The notes under the pieces were generated by a model. The model had not been told where the DNA came from, did not search any database, and was given only the letters and a program-made list of their open reading frames with translations. 62,920 nt of DNA from a virus, in the IMG/VR virus record IMGVR_UViG_3300017783_003723, positions 1 to 62,920 of that record. The stretch is one strand, 5' to 3'. The position numbers and the translations under genes were made by a program. Position 1 is the stretch's first letter. Every line of letters begins with the position of its first letter. Of the stretch, positions 43,540-52,603 are shown piece after piece.

Positions 43540-44840
43540 ATAGAATCCCACCAAATCTTTGCATCATTAGAAAGTGTATCTCTAAAATTTAGGTCATCAT
43601 TTCGTATACTATCAATATACTCCATATGTCCTTTGCCACTTTTTATTCCTTGTTTATAAGTATCTGGCCACTGCTCTTCAAAAGTTTGTCTATTCAATAG
43701 ATTCACAAGAGATGTTTTATAAACATGAGTCTTATCTGTCATTCTGGGTTCGATATATTCTAGCAGTTCTTGTACAGTATCTTCCAAAATGCTTTTAGGT
43801 AAACACAGAGGACTCATAACAACACTAGGATCAAATGCAAAAGTAAACTTGAAATACGATTTTACATTAAGTTCAGTAACAACATCAAAGAGTTCTTTAA
43901 GACCAAATAATCCTGGAGTAGTAAGAGTAACATCAAAGACCATGGCATCATTACCAAAATTATTAATAAGCGGTAAACCACGTTTGAAGTTTTCCAACCA
44001 CTCTTCCCATTTGAGTCCGGTTCTAATATATTCCCCAACCTTTCCTACTCCATCTATACTCGCACATAAATTAACGTGCTTAAATTTAGGAAGAAGATCA
44101 AACAATTCTATACCCTTATAAGATACTCTACTTAAATTTGTGTTGTATCTAAGAGTAACATCTTTTGCTTGACCATCGTAAACTAATTGTTCTAATATAG
44201 TCCAATGACGTTCCCACATAAGAGGTTCGCCACCAACCCAATAAATTTCTTCAATACGTCTTTCATCTACTGCGGCTTGAAGTTCTTCTTCTAAAACTTC
44301 TTTTTGAAATGTGTCTATATTTTTTCTAGTTGCTGGTTCTAACCAAGGTTGATCTTGTAAGCGACCGTTCTTTTTATTTTCTGCTTCCCAACTACTAGAC
44401 AGTTGGTCCCCACACATTCTACACTTAAAGTTACATAGATTAGATATGCGGTAATCATAAGAAACAGGAAGATCATTATAATGACCGTCTGGTTCAGTTT
44501 TAGCAATTATATCTTCTACTTTATGTGGAAACAATGTTTCTGTAAAGTACTGTTTATATGTATGTAGATTTAATAACTGACTATTGCATACCTCACATTG
44601 TGATATCTTTTCACCAGCAAGTATACGCTTACGTATATCTTTCATATACTCGCTGTTCCAATGTTCTTTTAATGTATCTGGTTCGAACTTACCAGCTTTA
44701 TCACCAGAGTCAATATATTGTTTTTGAAAAGAAGCGTCTTCTCTACTAGCACAACACAAGCGCCTTTCACCTTGAGGACTTACATACGTATGAGTCCAGG
44801 GTGCAACACAAAAATATGGAGATAACTCATTCTTCGTCAT
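43536..44840 (-). CDS. Radical SAM protein 4 of 7
   Basis: 434 aa from ATG 44840 (a longer frame to 44861 exists). CNFKCRMC at residues 136-143; YWVGGEPLMWERHW is the GGEP motif. N-terminal YFCVAPWTHTYVSPQGERRLCC and QCEVC match proteins 2 and 3. The C-terminus is divergent, ending NDAKIWWDSI. Overlaps radical SAM 5 by 14 bases. Confidence 0.87.
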   Translation of the reverse strand: MTKNELSPYFCVAPWTHTYVSPQGERRLCCASREDASFQKQYIDSGDKAGKFEPDTLKEHWNSEYMKDIRKRILAGEKISQCEVCNSQLLNLHTYKQYFTETLFPHKVEDIIAKTEPDGHYNDLPVSYDYRISNLCNFKCRMCGDQLSSSWEAENKKNGRLQDQPWLEPATRKNIDTFQKEVLEEELQAAVDERRIEEIYWVGGEPLMWERHWTILEQLVYDGQAKDVTLRYNTNLSRVSYKGIELFDLLPKFKHVNLCASIDGVGKVGEYIRTGLKWEEWLENFKRGLPLINNFGNDAMVFDVTLTTPGLFGLKELFDVVTELNVKSYFKFTFAFDPSVVMSPLCLPKSILEDTVQELLEYIEPRMTDKTHVYKTSLVNLLNRQTFEEQWPDTYKQGIKSGKGHMEYIDSIRNDDLNFRDTLSNDAKIWWDSI

Positions 44841-46341
44841 ATGATGCCAAAGGCTTATCAATGTTTTTACTATCTGGTTTTAAAACCCAACCTTCCTCAT
44901 CTGCAATTTTCTTTAAGTCTGGATCATCAGCATATTGGCGTGTACTGTCTCCGTCAATCATTTCTTTTAATGGAATAGTTTCTGTAGTAGGAATAGTTTC
45001 TACCCAGTCTGTAAGTATTTTAGGAAATACAGATAATGACAACCCTCTTCTTTCATCATATTGAGCGTAGAAAGTTTTAAAGTCTCTCCACAATGTCATC
45101 TTGTCACTTGTACGTCTGTGTGGTGCGTCAACAGTAACAAGATAGTCAATAAGACGTTCTATACTAGCCCGCTCAAATTCATGCCACAGTTTTAAGTCTT
45201 TCTTTTCTTCCCACCAATCTTGTAGTTGCTTTCGACAATGATCTTTAATATGATCTGGTAAAGCAAGCGGTGACTGAAAACTAGGAAAACGTAATAAGTT
45301 CAAACTAACAACAGGAGCCTTTAGTCCAGTATGAATTTTCATATCATATACATCATCAAGAAAATCAGTAATACTAAACAAGCATAAACTATTAATGGTC
45401 ATCATAATATTACAACCACTAAGTTTACCATGAGTCAGTATTTTGTAAACATTGTTTTTCCAAGTTTCATAATGTAGACCGTCACGAATGTAATCTGCTT
45501 GTAATCCGGTTGCTTCACAACTAGTATAAAGATGAAACTGATCTACCTTCTGTGTCTTCTCAATCATTGAATCAATAAGAGAATCTTTTGCCATCAAGTT
45601 TGAATTAATAGCAAATCTCATATCTGTTTTGTTTTCACCAAACCAATCAAATAGTTTCCAGACTTGATCTGACATTAAAGGCTCACCACCAGTAACACGC
45701 AGTTCTTCTAGACTTTTAGATAGACCATCATTCCACCATTCCCAAAATGCAGTTACATATGGGTTCTCTTCTCTTTTACCATATGGTTCTGCCCATGCAC
45801 CATCATGTTGAAATGCACCAGCACCATCAGATACTAGATTTTGATAAGGACCTTTTTTGGTTATATCTTTTGCCCAAGTAGTACTAAAACTTGAGTTACA
45901 ATAAGAACAAGCCAATTGACAAGTACGATCAAAAGAGATTTCAAATGTTTTTAAATCAACACTTTCATTGTAATCCATTTCATGTGCTTTTTTCAAGTCA
46001 TCTTCAGTATAGATTATTGACTTGTATACACGGTCACTAACAGCATCAGTTTCCATGTCTTCAACTTTCCAGCAATACTCACACTCTCTAGGTCTTTCGC
46101 CACGTTGCATCATTTTACGCATGGCTTTCTTATGCTTTGTATTATGAATAGCAGACGGATCTACTGTAATCTCTTCTAATGGAATTTTGTGAGCGGGTGG
46201 GTGATGGCAAGATGCAGTAGTGCCACTGCCTAGCCATGTGGTAGCATTATACCATTTTGCACCACAAAAACTTTTAGATTTTGTATCAAGAATATCTTTA
46301 CGGTATTTAATTAAATCATTATCTTTAGTCAATGTCAACAT
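44827..46341 (-). CDS. Radical SAM protein 5 of 7
   Basis: 504 aa from ATG 46341; an upstream in-frame start would lie inside the 75-aa gene. CQLACSYC at residues 141-148 and LRVTGGEPLMSDQVW. N-terminal SFCGAKW, SCHHPPAHK and ECEYCWKVED mark the same subtype as proteins 1, 6 and 7. The C-terminus has YDERRGLSLSVFPKI and then about 50 extra residues, the longest tail of the set. Confidence 0.87.
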   Translation of the reverse strand: MLTLTKDNDLIKYRKDILDTKSKSFCGAKWYNATTWLGSGTTASCHHPPAHKIPLEEITVDPSAIHNTKHKKAMRKMMQRGERPRECEYCWKVEDMETDAVSDRVYKSIIYTEDDLKKAHEMDYNESVDLKTFEISFDRTCQLACSYCNSSFSTTWAKDITKKGPYQNLVSDGAGAFQHDGAWAEPYGKREENPYVTAFWEWWNDGLSKSLEELRVTGGEPLMSDQVWKLFDWFGENKTDMRFAINSNLMAKDSLIDSMIEKTQKVDQFHLYTSCEATGLQADYIRDGLHYETWKNNVYKILTHGKLSGCNIMMTINSLCLFSITDFLDDVYDMKIHTGLKAPVVSLNLLRFPSFQSPLALPDHIKDHCRKQLQDWWEEKKDLKLWHEFERASIERLIDYLVTVDAPHRRTSDKMTLWRDFKTFYAQYDERRGLSLSVFPKILTDWVETIPTTETIPLKEMIDGDSTRQYADDPDLKKIADEEGWVLKPDSKNIDKPLASYDEE

Positions 46342-46552
46342 CCGCTTCTGTTTTAATAACAACTCTAGCACCACATGGTAATAATGGTTTATCATTACCA
46401 CCATATATAACCTCACTGGGACCATGTATCTTTACACTATGCCCGTAAGTATTTTTTCTTCCTTCTTTTACAGTTAAGACGGGTTCATTTGTTCCATGCT
46501 TTTTGTTAGCACGAATTTTATGCATATTAACGTGAATGTATTTTACTGCCAT
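46325..46552 (-). CDS. 75-aa conserved small protein inside the radical SAM array
   Basis: 75 aa from ATG 46552, which overlaps the stop of radical SAM 6 as TAATG; the gene overlaps radical SAM 5 by 17 bases. It begins MAVKYIHVNMHKIRANKKHG, has a NTYGHSVKIHGPSEVIYGG middle and ends CGARVVIKTEADVDID with a single cysteine. It looks like a small beta-rich protein. I recognise close relatives in marine T4-like phages, without function. Its tight coupling to two radical SAM genes makes it a possible partner or substrate. Confidence 0.75.
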   Translation of the reverse strand: MAVKYIHVNMHKIRANKKHGTNEPVLTVKEGRKNTYGHSVKIHGPSEVIYGGNDKPLLPCGARVVIKTEADVDID

Positions 46553-47937
46553 TACCATTTCTCCATATCTGTAATCAATTCAGGAAAAGTTTCTTCAAAA
46601 TTCTTTCCCCTACGTCTATCATATTCACGTATAAAGTTTGCAAAGTCTTCTCTGTATTTATCAGCGACTGGCTCCGTTCTCAGATAATCACACAATCGTT
46701 TTATTTGATCAAACTCTTCTAAGTAGAGTCTAGCAAATTTATCTGGTGAATCATACTTCAACCACCCCTCACAAAATACTTCTAGTTTGTTTGCCATTGT
46801 TTCACGATAAACAGAAGACAATAAAGTACATTGTAAATGTGGTGGATAACGTAAGTAGTTTACACTTAAAGGTATTCTATTATGTGCCAAATTCTGATTA
46901 AACTTGATACGTAAGTCCATTATATCTTGAACGAAATCTTGCATTGTAGATATTGATAATATGTTTACCGTTGTCATTATAACAACTCGACAGTTGGTTT
47001 CTATCAACATACGTTCTATGTTTTCTATCCATTCATTATATACAATACCGTCTCTGGCATACTCCGCTTTATTACCAGTACTTTCTGCACTTGTGAATAT
47101 CTCGACTTCAATGCCATGCGATTCAAGTCTTATAACAGACGCAATAAGTCTTTCAATCAGACGCGGGTCTGTACCTAAGTTACTATTGATTCCTATTTTA
47201 AGTTCTGGATTTTCATGATGGTGTTCTACAATATAATCAACAGTTCGCCAAAAATCTTTTGACATTGTAGGTTCGCCACCAGTTATACGAAATACTTTTA
47301 GATGCTTGAATGCATCAGGGAACCATTTCCAAAAAGCATCAACATATGGGTTAGGTTCACTATTCTTGAATGGAAACTTACCAACTTCTTTTAAATAATT
47401 CAAATCATGTGAACCAAACTTAACTGGATATATTCCGTCTTTCTGAATGTCTTGCATCCAAGTAGATGATATTTCAGGTGAGCAATATGCACAAGCAAAA
47501 TTACAAGCATTACTAAATGATACTTCTAGATAAGTAGGATATACATCATCGTAAGGATCACTATTTGCTATTTCATCTATTTTATCCCATGCCCACCAAT
47601 CAGCAGTTTTATAATGTCTATCAGAAAAGTATTCTTTATCTAGGTCTTCGATCTTCCAACAATAGTCACATTCTTTAGGTCTATCACCACAAAGCATCTT
47701 ATCTCTTTGAGTTTTCTTATATTGACTATTATGCAGGGCGGCAGGATTCTCTAGAACTTCTTCTACGGGAATCTTATGGGGTGAAGGATGGTGACATGAG
47801 TGATTATAACCATTCTGTAACATCAGAGTAGTTTGTAGCCATTTGGCAGAACAAAAAGAAGGGCTTATATCATTTATCTTAATTCGTTTTTCTTTTAATT
47901 CATCTATCCAATATTCATTCGTTCCTTTTTCAGCCAT
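46552..47937 (-). CDS. Radical SAM protein 6 of 7
   Basis: 461 aa. CNFACAYC at residues 145-152, FRITGGEPTMSKDFW as GGEP motif. N-terminal SFCSAKW, NHSCHHPSPHK and ECDYCWKIED; C-terminal EYDRRRGKNFEETFPEL. It is closest in layout to proteins 5 and 7, suggesting recent duplication. Start overlaps the upstream stop by eight bases. Confidence 0.88.
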   Translation of the reverse strand: MAEKGTNEYWIDELKEKRIKINDISPSFCSAKWLQTTLMLQNGYNHSCHHPSPHKIPVEEVLENPAALHNSQYKKTQRDKMLCGDRPKECDYCWKIEDLDKEYFSDRHYKTADWWAWDKIDEIANSDPYDDVYPTYLEVSFSNACNFACAYCSPEISSTWMQDIQKDGIYPVKFGSHDLNYLKEVGKFPFKNSEPNPYVDAFWKWFPDAFKHLKVFRITGGEPTMSKDFWRTVDYIVEHHHENPELKIGINSNLGTDPRLIERLIASVIRLESHGIEVEIFTSAESTGNKAEYARDGIVYNEWIENIERMLIETNCRVVIMTTVNILSISTMQDFVQDIMDLRIKFNQNLAHNRIPLSVNYLRYPPHLQCTLLSSVYRETMANKLEVFCEGWLKYDSPDKFARLYLEEFDQIKRLCDYLRTEPVADKYREDFANFIREYDRRRGKNFEETFPELITDMEKW

Positions 47938-49258
47938 TACACATCTCGTAAAAATACTCTAGTTCAGGAAAAGTCTCGATGAAGTTTGTACCTCTTCTTT
48001 TGTCGTGTTCATCAACAAATGCTCTGAAGTCTTTTCTGTGTTTGATCAATTCGTTACCAGTAAATCTATTTTTTTCTACCCACTGTAGTACTCTCTCAAA
48101 CTTAGCATACTCGCCTGAGTTAAATTTAGTAACATCATTGTCATCTACATGAGTACTCATATAATACACCAGTTCACGTAGGTTGTCAAGTTGTTTATCG
48201 TCTGTAATCAATGCAGATAAATGTTTTGGATAAACCATATGTGGTGTATCTAAAAGAAAAGTTGCATCTCCTTTAATCCAAGAAAGTCCTTTAAAGTCCA
48301 AGATAACATCAAGCAATTCTTTGTAATTTGGAATACTCATGAAGTTAAAAGTAGACATAATACCAACGTCTATCTTGGCATCTACTAGTTTTTCTAGATT
48401 GCGCTCAAACATATCAACTTTTAATCCATGTCTAATATACTCTGCTTGAGGTCCCCAACTGTCTATACTAGCATACACTTTAGGTTTTTTCATATCTTTC
48501 ATTGTATCGATAATTCTTTCTACTCGTCTATCAGATACACAAAGATTACTATTTACGTTAAACTCAATATTTTCTCCGTTAGGATGATTTCTAATAAACT
48601 TAGCAAGTTTAAATGTGTTCTCACTTAGCAGAGGTTCACCACCAGTAAGTCTAATTGTGTGTAGATGCATCACTGCTTGTTTTATCCATTCCCAAAACTT
48701 TTTAGTCATAGCGTTATCATCACCTGTATATAATGTTTCTCTGCCATTTAAATTATATCCACGAGAACTTTCATCTGATATTACATCCCATGGACCATCA
48801 TTTTTAATTTCTTCATACCAAGAAGAACTACTTTGAGTTCCGCAATAAGAACATTTTAATTGACATTTAGTATTGAAACTCATTACTAGATACTTTGGAT
48901 ATACGTCAGCATTTCTAGGTAACGATGCAGTCTTTACTATAATGTCTTTGTCTTTTAATGTATGAATAGGTGCTAGTGTTATTCTTGGTGACCAAGAACC
49001 AGCATCTTCTGCTTTCCAACAATATGAACACTCAGATGGTCTAACACCATCAAGCATTTGATTACGTACTTCTTTCTTCTGTTCTGTATTGTGAAAGTCT
49101 TCATCTTCGTTTATATGTTTCATTGGAACATGAAAGCAAGAATGACTTTGTGCAGAACCTAAATGCATCTCTAGGTGTTCCCACTTCAATACACACATTG
49201 AAGGAGAAATCTTATCATAGTCTTCTTTTATCTTTTCATAATATTCCAATGGGGTCAT
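47930..49258 (-). CDS. Radical SAM protein 7 of 7
   Basis: 442 aa. CQLKCSYC at residues 132-139, IRLTGGEPLLSENTF. N-terminal SMCVLKWEH, SCFHVPMKH and ECSYCWKAED; C-terminal HDKRRGTNFIETFPELEYFYE. SIDSWGPQAEYIRHGL in the middle is shared nearly word for word with proteins 1 and 6. First radical SAM gene to be transcribed in the operon; overlaps the methyltransferase-like gene by four bases. Confidence 0.88.
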   Translation of the reverse strand: MTPLEYYEKIKEDYDKISPSMCVLKWEHLEMHLGSAQSHSCFHVPMKHINEDEDFHNTEQKKEVRNQMLDGVRPSECSYCWKAEDAGSWSPRITLAPIHTLKDKDIIVKTASLPRNADVYPKYLVMSFNTKCQLKCSYCGTQSSSSWYEEIKNDGPWDVISDESSRGYNLNGRETLYTGDDNAMTKKFWEWIKQAVMHLHTIRLTGGEPLLSENTFKLAKFIRNHPNGENIEFNVNSNLCVSDRRVERIIDTMKDMKKPKVYASIDSWGPQAEYIRHGLKVDMFERNLEKLVDAKIDVGIMSTFNFMSIPNYKELLDVILDFKGLSWIKGDATFLLDTPHMVYPKHLSALITDDKQLDNLRELVYYMSTHVDDNDVTKFNSGEYAKFERVLQWVEKNRFTGNELIKHRKDFRAFVDEHDKRRGTNFIETFPELEYFYEMCNG

Positions 49259-49866
49259 ACTTTAACGCCCTTGATAGTATATCTCTGAAAGATGCCATCT
49301 GGTCCAGGACAATCTGTAACAATCTTCTCAATAACTTTAGTGCATCGATTTATTTCTTTAAAATGATTAATGTCATCTGCAAGTCTGATATGTTCTGGTA
49401 TTACTAGATTATTACCTTGTATAATATACTCAGTATCTAATGGTATATTATCATACCAAGCATCATAAGTTTTTTGATCAACGTGTTCTGTACTTGTATT
49501 GATAACTAGATCAGGACGAATCTTATACTTATATGTTGCCATATCGCCTGTGTTAGCAACAATACCACCATCAAAATTAAAGTATCGATTAATTACAACT
49601 TCACACTTAGGATCGATATCAACAGATACTATGGGGTGATGTGATCGCCTAGAATCTGTAAGTATCTGTGCTAACAACCCATACCATCCACCAAAAATAT
49701 AACATTGATATATGTCCATAGAATCAATTAAGTCTAATACTATTTGTTTGCTTTTTAATTGACTTTCCCAAAAGCATTCGTAATATCTTTTAGTTACTTC
49801 TGGGTTATCTACATTATCTCTGAGAAAGTTGAACCAACTTACTACAACTTTATCACTTATGTGCAT
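49255..49866 (-). CDS. Methyltransferase-like protein
   Basis: 203 aa. CYIFGGWYGLLAQILTDS followed by IVSVDIDPKCEVVINRYF looks like the SAM-binding Rossmann start of class I methyltransferases (Gly-rich turn, then acidic residue in VDIDP), and DLVINTSTEHVD like the following motif. The Gly-rich loop is unusual (GGWYG). The product may act on the same substrate as the radical SAM enzymes downstream. Overlaps both neighbours (4 and 14 bases). Confidence 0.65.
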   Translation of the reverse strand: MHISDKVVVSWFNFLRDNVDNPEVTKRYYECFWESQLKSKQIVLDLIDSMDIYQCYIFGGWYGLLAQILTDSRRSHHPIVSVDIDPKCEVVINRYFNFDGGIVANTGDMATYKYKIRPDLVINTSTEHVDQKTYDAWYDNIPLDTEYIIQGNNLVIPEHIRLADDINHFKEINRCTKVIEKIVTDCPGPDGIFQRYTIKGVKV

Positions 49867-50497
49867 TTATTATTTCCTTTTCTGATACACTAGGTTTTAT
49901 TCTACCATTATGTTCATACCAAACAACATTACTTGGTGGTTGCCATACATAACCATCTTCAAGTGTCCAGTAATAAACATACTGTAATAAGTCAGACCTT
50001 TCATCGACTTGAAATAATAGCCTTGTATCAAGAGTCAAGTCCTGATACCAATCTGAAGTCCACATCCATTCCATCTGTTTCTGTAACTCGGTAACTGCTC
50101 CACCAAATCTTCGTTTTTGATACATTGCATTAATTGCTCTGTTACGAATATCATGCGTAAAGAAAAATACTTTAAACCCATTTTCTTTTGCCCACATAAT
50201 TTGTTTAGGTGCATGAAGCAATCCTAACCAAGCAGGTCTAAATTCAGTGGCAATGTGAAGTCTGCAACCTCTTGCGGCTACAGTTGGATCACCAGTGTAA
50301 TGACTTGGCTCTATAACACTCAATGAAGCCAGCTTGCCATCAACATAATTTAAAAACGTCTGACCAGTCTTGTCTGGGTCATATTTGTCATATGCCAGAC
50401 TGTCATTACCTTCTTTAAAAGATAACTCTCTAAAGTTCTCTATCTGTTCTCTTTTTATTTTAGAGCCATCATACTCTATGATACTAATTTCAAACAT
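49853..50497 (-). CDS. Possible GNAT-like acyltransferase
   Basis: 214 aa. A central QTFLNYVDGKLASLSVIE beta hairpin, then GCRLHIATEFRPAWLGLLHAPKQIMWAKENGFKVFFFTHD and NRAINAMYQKRRFG resemble the GNAT order of strand, helix and late Asn/Tyr helix. The R/Q-x-x-G-x-G/A coenzyme A loop is not clear, so the call is tentative. Overlaps the oxygenase gene by 22 bases. Confidence 0.45.
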   Translation of the reverse strand: MFEISIIEYDGSKIKREQIENFRELSFKEGNDSLAYDKYDPDKTGQTFLNYVDGKLASLSVIEPSHYTGDPTVAARGCRLHIATEFRPAWLGLLHAPKQIMWAKENGFKVFFFTHDIRNRAINAMYQKRRFGGAVTELQKQMEWMWTSDWYQDLTLDTRLLFQVDERSDLLQYVYYWTLEDGYVWQPPSNVVWYEHNGRIKPSVSEKEIINAHK

Positions 50498-51177
50498 TCT
50501 ATATCTTCCTGACTCTTCAATGTAGCTAATAATGCAATGCGTGGTTCGGTACCATTATTTACTACGCCATGTTTAAATCCTGTATTCAAAAACCAAACTC
50601 TCCCGTCTGCTGGCAGATTATGTTCTTGATACTCACCGTTTACCCAAAACTGATTGATACATTCGTCAGTACCAGATATAGGACAGACTATTCTAACACC
50701 ATAAGATGGATCATAATCAATGTGTGGTTGTAAACTCATACCTGGTGCAAGAAAGTGTAGTCTAGCACGACAAACTGGTGCAGAAAAGTGTCCTGCTAAT
50801 GCTTCTTCAAAGTAAGTACCCTTACAAGCATCAGTCTGATAATCCCACAACATCTCATTTGCAGTTGGTGGTAAGTTATCACCCTTCGCTTTCTTATTAC
50901 GAATTCTATCTCTAAGAGTAGCACCCAAATCTTCAAGTTCAAAGTCATCAGCTTTTGCCATATTCTCTGGTGACATTACCATCAGGGGAATCTCTTTTAA
51001 GTTTGCATATGCATTATCAACAAAAGATGGATCATGTAATTTTGTTATGCCGGGATTAGCTTTGTAGATGTCTTCCCATAGATGTTCTATCTTAGCAAGT
51101 TCTTCTTTAATCTTATCCAAGTTAAATCGTATTCCTGGAATAGGAGCAACAACAGGCAAATCTCGTTTCTTTAGCAT
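50476..51177 (-). CDS. 2-oxoglutarate/Fe(II) oxygenase, aspartyl/asparaginyl hydroxylase-like
   Basis: 233 aa. His152-x-Asp154 in MSLQPHIDYDPSYGVRIVCPI, His203 in TGFKHGVVNNG and Arg213 in EPRIALLA give the HxD...H iron site and the oxoglutarate-binding Arg of the Asp/Asn beta-hydroxylase cupin family. The reaction would be hydroxylation of a protein or small-molecule side chain. Unlike TET/JBP enzymes, no DNA-binding features are seen. Start overlaps the stop of the 232-aa gene. Confidence 0.8.
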   Translation of the reverse strand: MLKKRDLPVVAPIPGIRFNLDKIKEELAKIEHLWEDIYKANPGITKLHDPSFVDNAYANLKEIPLMVMSPENMAKADDFELEDLGATLRDRIRNKKAKGDNLPPTANEMLWDYQTDACKGTYFEEALAGHFSAPVCRARLHFLAPGMSLQPHIDYDPSYGVRIVCPISGTDECINQFWVNGEYQEHNLPADGRVWFLNTGFKHGVVNNGTEPRIALLATLKSQEDIECLKLVS

Positions 51178-51869
51178 AGTTCTTTCCTCATATTGACAGA
51201 ATCAAATGCATGAGCCATAAAATTATTATTAGTAAGTCCGTCTATCCAATGAATACCCTTACATGAATTAAAGTGTATCAAGAGTGCTTCACCCTTTTTA
51301 GGAAATCTTATACTTTTAACATCTCCTTCTGGATAAGTCAATGGTGCTTTTAATAGCTTGTAGATTCCTTCTTCTTCCACATAGAAAATTTTGAACTCTT
51401 CTATAACGTCATTTTCTAGATGTATAGGATAGATAATCGTGAAAGTGTCTTCGTATGTTTTGCCATCAATCTCTGTAGGTTGATGTGCGTGTTTAAAGTA
51501 GCTATCTGATTTAGGTCTGTAGTCATTGTTACCCATCAAGAAACTAAAAGTACCTTGATATGTTTCTACATATTCTTTAATAAGACTGGTAGAGTTTGCA
51601 TGGACATCTGAAGAGAATTGACAGTCTTCAATGCTGATTAGTTTGTCCGATTGTTCTGTTATTCTTTTCTGGTCATAGCTATCCCAAATAAAGTAATAAC
51701 TTCCTGCAATGATAATAGCTTTTTCCCAGTCCGTAAGATGCTCATGGAGCAAAGCCATGTCATCTTCATTTGCAATTGGATGTGCTTCTAGTTGATTGCG
51801 ATACGGGTGTGTTCTACAATAATCATAATCAAATCTATCAGCCACAAAGGGTACATATTTAAAATTCAT
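51171..51869 (-). CDS. Unknown protein, possibly cupin-like
   Basis: 232 aa. The C-terminal half, with YFKHAHQPTEIDG, TFTIIYPIHL, GEALLIHFNSCKGIHWIDGLTNN and FMAHAFDSVNM, has the spaced His residues and beta-strand rhythm of a double-stranded beta-helix. It may be a second oxygenase-like protein, but no HxD...H set is clear. It lies between the desaturase and the oxygenase and overlaps the latter by seven bases. Confidence 0.55.
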   Translation of the reverse strand: MNFKYVPFVADRFDYDYCRTHPYRNQLEAHPIANEDDMALLHEHLTDWEKAIIIAGSYYFIWDSYDQKRITEQSDKLISIEDCQFSSDVHANSTSLIKEYVETYQGTFSFLMGNNDYRPKSDSYFKHAHQPTEIDGKTYEDTFTIIYPIHLENDVIEEFKIFYVEEEGIYKLLKAPLTYPEGDVKSIRFPKKGEALLIHFNSCKGIHWIDGLTNNNFMAHAFDSVNMRKELC

Positions 51870-51871
51870 AT

Positions 51872-52603
51872 CTAAGCAGTTTTATCAATAAGTCTGATTA
51901 ACTGTCCTCCAATATCGAATCTATGCCATAGAATTTGTCTATTGCCATGATCGTGGTGTGCTTTATGGAATCCTTCACCGAGTGTTATAAGACCTAACCA
52001 AGTATCACTGTGCGCTTCTTTACCTCTATGGGAATACGTAAATACCAAAGAGCCAATTAACTTAGCGGCACCTGCTGGTGCTAACCATGCATATATTAAA
52101 GCAAGAGGATCTATCACAAACAAGAGAGCGGCCCATGCTCCTATAACTTGCCAGTAATATTTTACTTGATCTCTGCATAATTCTTTTTTGAGTAAGTCTC
52201 TTGCATATTTGAAATTGATATTAATTAGGACTTGTCCAAAGTATGCAAGAAGCCACCCTCTATGGTGTGGAGAGTGTGGATCTTTTTCTGTGTCAGCATA
52301 TCTATGATGTTCTCTGTGATTGGCTGCCCAGGTAATTGCGGGACCAATCATCATAATATGAGCAAAGAATAACATTAAGTATTCTATAAATTTAGGACAC
52401 TTAAAAGAATTGTGTGACCAATATCGATGATATCCCATTGTAACACCTAACATCATGCCACAATACATAATTACAAATGGTATCCATTCCCATGCATGAG
52501 CATACATGATCATTGGTATCAATGATAGTTGTGCGACCAATTGTCCTATAAGTAAAGTTATAGGTGCCCAAGAGTTGTTTTGTTTTAGTACCGCTTTTCT
52601 CAT
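51872..52603 (-). CDS. Fatty-acid (acyl-lipid or acyl-CoA) desaturase
   Basis: 243 aa. Three His boxes: HRYWSH at residues 59-64, HREHH at 96-100 and HKAHH at 213-217, with hydrophobic segments at about 15-55, 70-92 and 150-190, matching delta-9-type membrane desaturases with a diiron site. It would introduce a double bond in host fatty acids and thus alter membrane fluidity. The family usually has about 280-330 aa; this is compact but keeps all boxes. Second gene after the consensus early promoter at 52998. Confidence 0.9.
   Translation of the reverse strand: MRKAVLKQNNSWAPITLLIGQLVAQLSLIPMIMYAHAWEWIPFVIMYCGMMLGVTMGYHRYWSHNSFKCPKFIEYLMLFFAHIMMIGPAITWAANHREHHRYADTEKDPHSPHHRGWLLAYFGQVLININFKYARDLLKKELCRDQVKYYWQVIGAWAALLFVIDPLALIYAWLAPAGAAKLIGSLVFTYSHRGKEAHSDTWLGLITLGEGFHKAHHDHGNRQILWHRFDIGGQLIRLIDKTA

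Noticed and set aside
50476-51177. TET/JBP-type DNA dioxygenase
   Set aside because: The oxygenase motifs and size fit the Asp/Asn hydroxylase group better and no TET-specific pattern is visible.
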